Origin: Leuctra nigra
Lineage: Eukaryota > Arthropoda > Insecta > Plecoptera > Leuctridae
Direction: 5' to 3'
DNA: 64,000 nucleotides
NCBI GenBank assembly: GCA_934045905.1
Contig: OW203769.1
Location: forward strand, 16,275,705 to 16,339,704
Below the pieces are notes generated by a model. That model worked only from the letters and a program-made list of their open reading frames with translations. It ran no database searches and had not been told where the DNA came from. Shown in pieces: positions 56,719 to 64,000 of the stretch (the first letter of the stretch is position 1; every line of letters starts with the position of its first letter). Position numbers and translations under genes: made by a program.

Positions 56719-59700
56719 GCTGCTACCTGGAGCAATAGAAGTCACACCGTTTCACCGATCTTTCTGAAATTTTGCACATATGTAGATACAACCTTCATTG
56801 GTTCATTGGTAAAATAAATATCTTCTGATAGGTTGAAAAATGAAAATGGTCTTCGATAAATCTTATCAAACTCATATTTTGCATGGTAATTAAGACCAAC
56901 ATTGTCTATTATTTTCCAATTTTTCAGCCCAATCGGTTAAGAATGTATGAACTTATTGACATTTTTAATAGCTGTCAGAAACTGTTTAACGTTTAATCTA
57001 GGTTTAATAACTTTAAAACGTTTATTAATGTGTAACAGTTTAAAAAACTATTACCTACCTAACATCTATTCCACCTATTGGGTTTTGTATTTTCCCACTC
57101 TTTTACTGTTAGTTATCTGTTCGGCCGTGGGATAGCGCCACTGCTCGGTCAAGTAGCATGGTCCGACCTTGCAGGTTTTGATGCGAGCTGTCATTCTGAC
57201 GTTGTACAGGTAATTTTCCATTACCGGATGTAATGTAAGGGATGATATTTTGTCTTGCTCGTAAATCATGTAACTTCCCTCGATGTCTTTTCGTGTCGAC
57301 TACCGAGGGGCTCGGACGTGAACTCCGCGAGCCAGGGTAAACCGGGAAGCATGGTAAAGTAGATTCACATACGGCTCACGCCTTTCAGTTTTAGTATATG
57401 AATATTTTCTTAGACTTTCATTTGTGTTTTTGCTAAGAAGTCTTGCCCTTAGTCTATTTGTAGAGCCAAGCTGGTTTCGTTCACTCGATTCAGTTTGTGA
57501 GTTTGAGGCGTTTGACTGTCTTGCTTGCTACCGACGTTTTGCCAACCTCGTGGTTTTCTTGAGGGGCGTTCTCTGATCAAGACGTCCTGTTCGTTCTCTT
57601 CGGTTTTCGTCTCGGATAGACCATTATTCTGTTTAGATCTGTATTTCGAAATTCCATTATTATACAGCTATTTTATGCTTTCCACAATGAGTACGTATGA
57701 GAAAGGTATAGAAGGTACCTGAGTAAATGTGCACGGAGGTTCTCGAACCAAAGTGCTAGCCTATTTTTACTCTAGTGTTTAGTAATCTGTCGAGGAGGCT
57801 CTCGAGGTAAGTGTTGGCATTGCCACACTGTATTATTTAATTATTTACTTTTCTTTCTTGTTCAATCTAGTAACTTCATGGGCCGGAGGCCATTTGCATT
57901 TTTCTACTCAAACCATGTGCTATTTATTTTATGCCTGTTCAGTTCAGTAACTCTTTTGAGTTGATGGTTTTGTATAATAAAACCACCTGTGTTGATTATT
58001 TCTTTTGTAATTCTGAGTATTGAGTTGTACTGAGTAACCACTGCCGAACATCTTTGTAGTCTCCTAGTTCCTACTTTGTTTAATTAATTGTTTTTCTATG
58101 CTCAAACCCATCGACCTATCTATGTCTAAGCTAGCCACTAGGCAAAGACACACCACGACCTGCTCGTGGTGTTAAGGTGGACGCTGTCAGCGGCCGAGGT
58201 TACTGACGCGGCTACAAATGTTTTCTTTATGTTAACGCATCTTCGGTTCTATGTTTGCGCACGTGTCCGGTGCTCGCTCATCAACGCGTTTCACGGAGCG
58301 TTTTCCTAGTAATGTATACCTACGGAGACTTTCGCATTGATATCGCAGTTTCTTCGTCATCTCCTGATCGGCACAGTTTTCACAAAATATCATTCGTGTC
58401 TTTAAATGTGTTATGTTCTCCAACTATAGGATAATATCGGACAAACTATTATGACGACGAATAGATACAAATTGACCGTGTGAAGGAGGTTGTCGTGGCC
58501 TATTAGCAGGAAACCTTCCCATCATTCTCCCCTGGACTGAGGGAAACCGCCTCAGTCGGGCCACGTCAAGCCCAGACCGTTACACCTGATGATTAAGTCA
58601 TGATGCCAGTTGCTGTCGTTGGGCCAGAGAGACTGGGGGTGGTTGGGGGTTAGTGTGACGACCTCCCTCCACCTGTTATCAGTCTCTCGTCGGCGCGGGT
58701 TGTGGAAGCCCGTGCTGTGAATGTAACAGCATTTTTTGAAATTTCTTTTCACGCTGATGAAATTTTAAAAAGTCAGATAGTAACGACCCATTGCAGCCTA
58801 AAATACTAAATATTCCACACACTGGAGTACTTTATGACACTTGGTACGACTTCAAAACGTTAAATACTATATTTATGGTAAAATAATCGTATTTAACACT
58901 TTGAGGTCGTACCAGGGGTCATAGTGTACTCCAGTATGCGGCATTATTTATTCTATTAGGCTGTAATGGGTCGTTACCATCTGACTTTTTAAAATTTTGT
59001 GAGCGTGAAAAGAAATGTCAAAAAATCGATTTGACGAACCGTGCTTTTCCCGTTCGCTTAAGCTGCCTTGGTGTCTTTCGTCAGGAGCAGGTTACATGCC
59101 TGTACCGGGCTTTCTCTCCTCCCTTCTCTATTACATTCTCACTAGTGGAGCCGGAGCCTCGGCTCCGTTGAGAATATAGAATTAATAATAATACTTGTGT
59201 TGCAGGGTGCGTGGTGCGTACAGAAGATGGCGCTGAGATCGCGCCAGATGATTGGTTTTTCGACCACACGGTACAGAGGGCGATGGCCGACGACGCGGCG
59301 CCGGGCAGCGTCGTGTACACGTTCGACGTCGAGAACGTCATCTCCGTCAGTCCAGGTCAGGTCGATGAATGTTGTTCGAAATCGTAACTGTCATTTGAAG
59401 AGCTGACTTTCAAAATGCAATAAGGACATTAAACATTGCGATTTTCTATTGGCATTAGCATGGAAGAGATACGAAATCCTGTGTTTACATAATTAATTGA
59501 ACTTTAACCAATTGATCTCAAATTTTAATCATGATTAGATAAAAGACAAACTTAGGGTTATCACTTGGCACATTTTTTAAATTAAATTTCATACAGCACC
59601 CATCGAGACAAGAAAATATACCATTTTTAACTAAAAATCAATTAATTATTACTAATTAACAAAGCAAAAAATTTAAAATGAACCAAGTGATAACTCTAAG

Positions 59701-62700
59701 TTTGTCTCTTATCTAATCCAGGGTATAAATTTCAAATCATTTCGTCAACCCATTTTGTCTCCAATCGTATCCAAAAAAGTGCCTGCAACAAGCGGCAAAA
59801 TCGCTCGCGCTTGCACCGCCTTAAAGACAATATTCTCCCTGGTCTTCAGGAACTCCCACGCAACCGTCCGACACCAGATACGTCACGTTCCGACTGAGCG
59901 GCAATCAGCTGTTGGTAGAAGTCACGGACAACATCTCCACATACGAGCAGAACGAGGTGAGAGCATGAGGGGACATTCGAGTACGAGAGAGAAGCAGACA
60001 CCCAAATGACATGTTGCAACTATCCTAAACTCCGTTTCATGGGGTCTCGAGTCCTAGATAGCATGGGCAGGTATAGGACTACCCATGTTAAGGGGGTTCC
60101 AGGGTTTCGGCATAGGAATGAGAATTTGCTGTAATTCACACTAAAGATTAATGAAACCATATTACATACAACTAGCAAAAAATATTTGTCCCTTACGGTA
60201 TGAAATAATTAGATATTCTTGATTGAAGATCATCTTTTCCCCCATAAGATAACACAGGGAGACATGAAATCGTCCCGGAAAATTGGCCTTAAATTGCTCC
60301 TAAAACCGCAAGAGGAATGACAAATTATTGAAAATAGTCTCAAATTAAAGATAATATTTTTTGGAATAAGACTGACGTTTGAAAATATGGGGTCACGGGC
60401 CAAATAAGAAAGAAAATGTGTAAAATGTGTGAAATTTACCATAAATCTGGCAACATTGCACTACATATATGAATTATTTTGGGATAGTTTAATTGGAACT
60501 TCAATTAAAAACATATAATTGGAGCACACAGTAAGATATAATTGTTTTATGCTGTTGTTTGAGGTATTATTTCACCAGAGATTTGTATGAATTACGGCGA
60601 ATTCTAAGCACCATGGCTGGAGCAGTGGGACCACTTTAAACAGGACTCTAGACTGCATGAAACGGAGTTTAGTTGTCGGCATTGCTGGGGAAGTTCCTTC
60701 TTAAATCAAATGGTCAGATAAAGTTCATTTTATCGATCACTAAAAGCGAGAGTTAAACTTTGTTCAAAAGTTCAATTCAAAAGTTCCTTTCCAAAAATGT
60801 ACATTTTTATGTTGCTTTCGCCATTAGACAGATGATTGATTTCACCATGTCGTATTTATTATTAGATTTTGAAAGACAATGTTATGTTTTAATAAATTTT
60901 AATATGTTTTAATAAGAGTATGTTTTAATAAGAAACACGTTGTTACAACTATAATTATTAATTTTAGTAAAAAATCGATGGAAAAAGGATACACATGTCA
61001 AATTTCAATTAGTTCTTTCAAAAGCTCTCGAAAATGGACCCCGTTCGTAGACTTGAACTTTACAAACGTTCCTTCCCCTACAATGATTGAACTTACTCAA
61101 TGAAATTTTAAACAATACTGAAGTTGATAAGAAGATAGGTACGTGATTTCATTTTCAATACCAATTTGACCTAAGATATAACTAGAAAATATGACATTGC
61201 ATGCGAATTCAAATGCGTGGCGCAAGTTCTCACGTATTAGTCCAGTGATTTTGTGATTATACCCACCACTAATTGCAAGTGCAACAGAAGGTGTCAATAC
61301 AAGAATCGATTCAGAAAAATGCCCTCTACAACATATCTAAAATCCTCCCGAATCCGAGTGCCGAAAGTACTTTTTAATCAATTTTTAAGTTAATTTTCCA
61401 TGATAATTCCATCTTCAAAAAAAAAATCTCATGTAACTCCGATTTTGACGAAACATGGCAGAATTGTTCACCATTCTAAATGAACACAAATAGCTCTCTT
61501 AGCGTTTTCCTCTAAATCTCATCGTTTGGGAATTATGGCCCATTGAAAAGTAATATTTTAGTCAGTTTTCGACGATTTAATTAGGTCACTTTGAGTGTAA
61601 TTTGACGTTTTGCGATGTCCATATTTCCCAAACGATGAGATTTAGAGGAAAACGCTAAGAGAGCTATTTGTGTTCATTTAGGATGGTGAACAATTCTGCC
61701 AAGCTTCGTCAAAATCGGAGTTACATGACATTTTTTTTTTGGAAGATGGAATTAACATGGGAAATTACCTTAAAAAGTGATTAAAAAGTACTTCCGGCAC
61801 TCGGATTTGGGAGGATTTTGGATATGTTGTAGAGGGCATTTTTCTGAACCGATTCATATATTGAAACCTTCTGTTGCAATTGGTGGTGGGTTCAACTCTT
61901 TTTTGCTTTAAATTACTGGGCTATTGTGTTTCAGGTGAACATCGGCGACCTCAACACGCCTCTGACCTTCCAATGCACCGGCGGCTTCAGCAGCACGTTC
62001 TTCCGCGTCGTCGTCGCCTTCTCCAACAACAACGCCCCTGTATTCGCCCCTGAGACGGAGGTCGTCCAGGCGCTGCCGATGCCCTACCCCGTCGGCTTCG
62101 TCGCGCAGATCGTCACCGTCGCGGACATCGACATGGACGTCAAGGACATGGAGCTGACCTTGGACGCGCTCGGCCAGGACATGTTCACGGTGACGATGCA
62201 TCCAATCCCCACGGCGATGGTCACCGGGAAGGAGTTCAAGTTCGATGTCGAGACGAGGAGGGAGATCGAGATCACGGGGTTGACGCAGACAGTAGCTACA
62301 ATCACGGTGAGAATAGAGTGAAGTAGGGCCGTCAAAGAATACATTTTGTTTTACACAAACACTAGGAAAACGCTCAGTGTAACGCGTTGATGAGCGAGCA
62401 CCGGTACGTGCAAATTCTCCAAAAGGAATTCCGTAATAAATTCACAGAAACATCCATATTGAATTGAAATATGATCCACTCAATCAACATAAAAGTATCT
62501 GCGTTTTCTATTGAAACTTAAGAATAGCAATTTATACACTTTGGTACATAAAGCAAATCAGATACTGTTGCAGTGGAAAACATTCATTTCGATACTTCAT
62601 TTCTGACAGTTAAACTGTGTGTTATTTGCCTTTGTGGTGCTTCAGTTTATTTTTTAATGTATAAATGTATCTATGTACAAACTTATAAAAAAAAGCTTCC

Positions 62701-63033
62701 AAACAAGTTTTAATTTTTTCAATGGCCTCGGTGATATGAAAAGTTTGAAAAGTGGCTCGAGCGAGCCTCTTTTTTAGCCCCTTCAGCTCAACCCTGGAGT
62801 CAGTCCATTGCAATGACTTTCCAGGAGAGCTCAAAAGATACTTTATTTGCTTTCGTTCAGTCTTATTTAAAATAACACCATCGAAAAAGGGAACACGTGT
62901 ACCTGTCAATGTGGACTTCAGTCTATTTGCAACTGATGCTCTGTGTTCACGACGACGTCCTCGTTGGTTTCAGTGCACGCAGAACGGCGTCTCTCTGTCG
63001 GCCGTCGCAACGCTCTCCTTCATCCCCGCCTGA
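55327..63033 (+). CDS. Secreted cadherin-like protein, copy 2 (gene D)
   Basis: Exons: 55327-55402, 59206-59355, 59850-59956, 61935-62306, 62974-63033; phases match copy 1; 254 residues. The signal exon is identical to copy 1. Exon 2 (GCVVRTEDGAEI, DHTVQRAM, DDAAPGSVVYTFDVE) is about 56% identical in protein. Exon 3 keeps RLSGNQLLVEVT and TYEQNE. Exon 4 has NNAPVFAPETE and TVADIDMD, closer to the cadherin NDNAPxF / DxD hallmarks than copy 1. The end is CTQNGVSLSAVATLSFIPA. Conserved Cys positions (exon 2 start, exon 4 FQCTGG, exon 5 start) suggest shared disulfides. No membrane anchor. The function is unknown; an extracellular binding role is inference. Confidence 0.86.
55470..56095. mobile_element. 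626-bp TIR element in intron 1 of gene D
   Basis: GGTGGCTGTATATTACGTGA at the left and its near-perfect inverse TCACGTGATATACAGCCACC at the right. Flanks read TTCA and TTAA; a TTAA-type target (piggyBac-like) with one change is possible. The equivalent place in gene C is an empty site (about 38330). No ORF. Confidence 0.85.
56636..58310. repeat. AACGCGTT-family copy apparently split by an insertion
   Basis: GAGCGAGCGAAGCGAGCGAC at the left and GCTCGCTCATCAACGCGTTT at 58272 at the right are the family's two ends, but they are 1.7 kb apart rather than 0.9 kb. About 1.1 kb between them (57118-58212) has different composition, begins TGTTCGG, ends GGCTACA and holds TATAATAAAACC near 57975. A solo LTR is possible, but no clean 5-bp duplication is visible. 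Confidence 0.5.
58485..58735. other. Unassigned GC-richer stretch
   Basis: Contains GGACTGAGGGAAACCGCCTC, GTCGTTGGGCCAGAGAGACT and CGGCGCGGGTTGTGGAAGCC. The style resembles a transposon UTR fragment, but no second copy lies in the window and no conserved ORF is seen. Confidence 0.35.
58737..59020. mobile_element. ~280-bp fold-back MITE
   Basis: Left TTCTTTTCACGCTGATGAAA then AGTCAGATAGTAACGACCCA; right TGGGTCGTTACCATCTGACT then GAGCGTGAAAAGAAAT. Its centre (CACACTGGAGTACTTTATGA) is shared with 38336-38430 and 56103-56640. It lies in intron 1 of gene D, 190 bp before exon 2. Confidence 0.85.
59453..59830. mobile_element. TIR element, copy 2 (partner 20809-21350)
   Basis: AATCATGATTAGATAAAAGA then ACTTAGGGTTAT, later ACTCTAAGTTTGTCTCTTAT, and the end TTGTCTCCAATCGTATCC then CGCTTGCACCGCCTTAA. 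It fills most of intron 2 of gene D, ending about 25 bases before exon 3. Confidence 0.75.
60025..60672. mobile_element. 648-bp TIR element in intron 3 of gene D
   Basis: CTAAACTCCGTTTCATGGGG then TCTCGAGTCC at the left; GGACTCTAGACTGCATGAAA then CGGAGTTTAG at the right. The TIRs are about 30 bp with a few mismatches. No ORF. Confidence 0.8.
61260..61891. repeat. ~630-bp fold-back element just upstream of gene D exon 4
   Basis: Arms of about 280 bp (61260-61540 and 61620-61891) are inverted copies: AAAATGCCCTCTACAACATA / its inverse near 61830, AACTCCGATTTTGACGAA / its inverse near 61715, and TCTAAATCTCATCGTTTGGG / its inverse near 61630. The right arm ends 43 bases before the exon 4 start. 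Confidence 0.9.
62364..62403 (-). repeat. Isolated AACGCGTT-family terminus, inverted
   Basis: ACTAGGAAAACGCTCAGTGT then AACGCGTTGATGAGCGAGCA, the exact inverse of the family's right end. It lies in intron 4 of gene D. Confidence 0.85.
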
Positions 63034-63310
63034 ATCAGCTGACGACGCAGAAGTACCAACTACACGGCCCAGATCTCAAAACAACATCACGCAACTCAGT
63101 GACCTTCGCAGTGTTATGAATATATATTTAATTGAACGCACTGAACCATAAGTCAGATATTTTTTTTTGGTTTGTACTTATTTCTGCCCTCTTGCAATGT
63201 GTTATTAACTTGAACTTGTCATGTTTAAAAATGATATTGATAACAAAAAAAAACAGTCAATTATTTCAATCTCCTGGCTGACAACACTCGTTGTCATTCT
63301 CCTGCACTGT
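63034..63310 (+). other. 3' flank of gene D, with an unexpanded minisatellite precursor
   Basis: Aligns with the 3' flank of gene C (49009-49470): AAAACAACATCACGCAACTC, TTTCTGCCCTCTTGCAATGT, AAAAATGATATTGATAA. At 63263-63305 it reads TTTCAATCTCCTGGCTGACA then ACACTCGTTGTCATTCTCCT, equivalent to one and a half units of the 32-bp minisatellite in gene C's flank. Confidence 0.7.
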
Positions 63311-63726
63311 GTTAATTACACAAATATTTTTTTGTAAAATTTCAATCTAATTAATACTAATCATATCATGTCCCTGTAAACTTATTACTTGGTTTGGGAA
63401 AATCTGTTGGTTTAACTTGTTGTGCAAACTCCAAAAAATACGTTCTGTCATTCTCTTGGCATCATTTTTCGTAATTTTTCATCATTCTCCTGGCCTATAC
63501 CTATGCCATTCACTTTCATTCTGAAATTTTGGAAGTGCAAGTACAGGCACACATCGTTGTTTAAAATGGTGTCCTGGCTATCAATTGCCATTCAGAATGT
63601 CTCAAATGCGGTCAACTCCAAGAGCAGGTACACCCTTGCAGTTAGATTACCTATTGCCAGTACGTAGATACCTCCTGTATCTAGGCAACACAACTAACGC
63701 AGCTGTACTGCGGTGTAATATTTGTT

Positions 63727-64000
63727 CAAATAAACCTGTGTCTTAGAATAACCCATGTAATGTCATCCAAACCTTCCATTTGTATTGCCTTCTGTACTCT
63801 TAAAATATGTGTGAAGATGGTGTATTTTTTGTCGAAGGGTAAAATATTTGCATCAAAATGTTGAGAAATCGAAAAAGTCTTTGACGCAGCGGTGTAACGT
63901 AAATGTGCGTTAAAAGTACACTCGAAAAATAATACACGGTATTCTAAATAAAATGATTGTCTGATAAAGGTTTCCATGAAGTGTTGTGCTAACGCATCAT
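63727..64000 (-). repeat. Interspersed repeat, inverted relative to 11860-12040
   Basis: CTGATAAAGGTTTCCATGAA then GTGTTGTGCTAACGCATCAT is the inverse of the 11940-11990 region (ATGCATTAGCACAGACTTCA, AAACCTTTATCAGACAATTA). It is cut by the window edge. Confidence 0.65.

Overview
The window is eukaryotic nuclear DNA. Its genes are split by GT-AG introns, it has almost no operon-like packing, and it is very rich in terminal-inverted-repeat (TIR) elements, tRNA-derived SINEs and satellites. The protein styles (secreted Ig, LRR and cadherin-like proteins with short signal exons) and an R2-class reverse transcriptase point to an arthropod, most likely an insect. I cannot name the species. All gene models were built by eye from splice sites and reading phase; no transcript evidence was available.

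Region 1 (1-11.5 kb, + strand): a small cluster of related secreted-protein genes. The window opens in sequence that recurs at 2.7-3.3 kb, probably the 3' flank of another paralogue lying off the left edge. Gene A (1366-2462) has a signal-peptide exon plus a Thr/Pro/Asn-rich exon. Gene B (5325-11499) has the same promoter and signal exon, then three Ig-like modules, a Cys/Pro hinge and a mucin tail of about nineteen 31-residue repeats.

Region 2 (11.5-19.7 kb): no host gene is visible. It holds several MITE-like elements and a Harbinger-like TIR pair (3-bp TTA duplication) that encloses a 5'-truncated R2-clade non-LTR retrotransposon on the minus strand.

Region 3 (19.8-36.9 kb, + strand): a ten-exon gene for a secreted protein of 503 residues with LRRNT, thirteen 24-residue LRRs and LRRCT. 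All intron phases agree. Its 9-kb second intron holds a separate same-strand gene (22057-26527), probably two exons, for a large charged protein ending in a Myb/SANT-like domain. The introns are full of datable TE insertions and include a run of perfect TGACGTCA palindromes.

Region 4 (37-64 kb, + strand): two five-exon paralogues (38185-49008 and 55327-63033) for secreted cadherin-like proteins of 250 and 254 residues. The promoter plus signal exon is nearly identical between them (76/76 nt in exon 1), while the first mature exon is only about 56% identical at the protein level. A 3.6-kb, 32-bp minisatellite lies between them, and intron 1 of the first copy carries a tandem array of about 117-bp units rich in CRE/ETS/YY1-like motifs.

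The recurring theme is reuse of a 'promoter + signal-peptide exon' cassette in front of different or strongly diverged mature exons, in a TE-saturated landscape.
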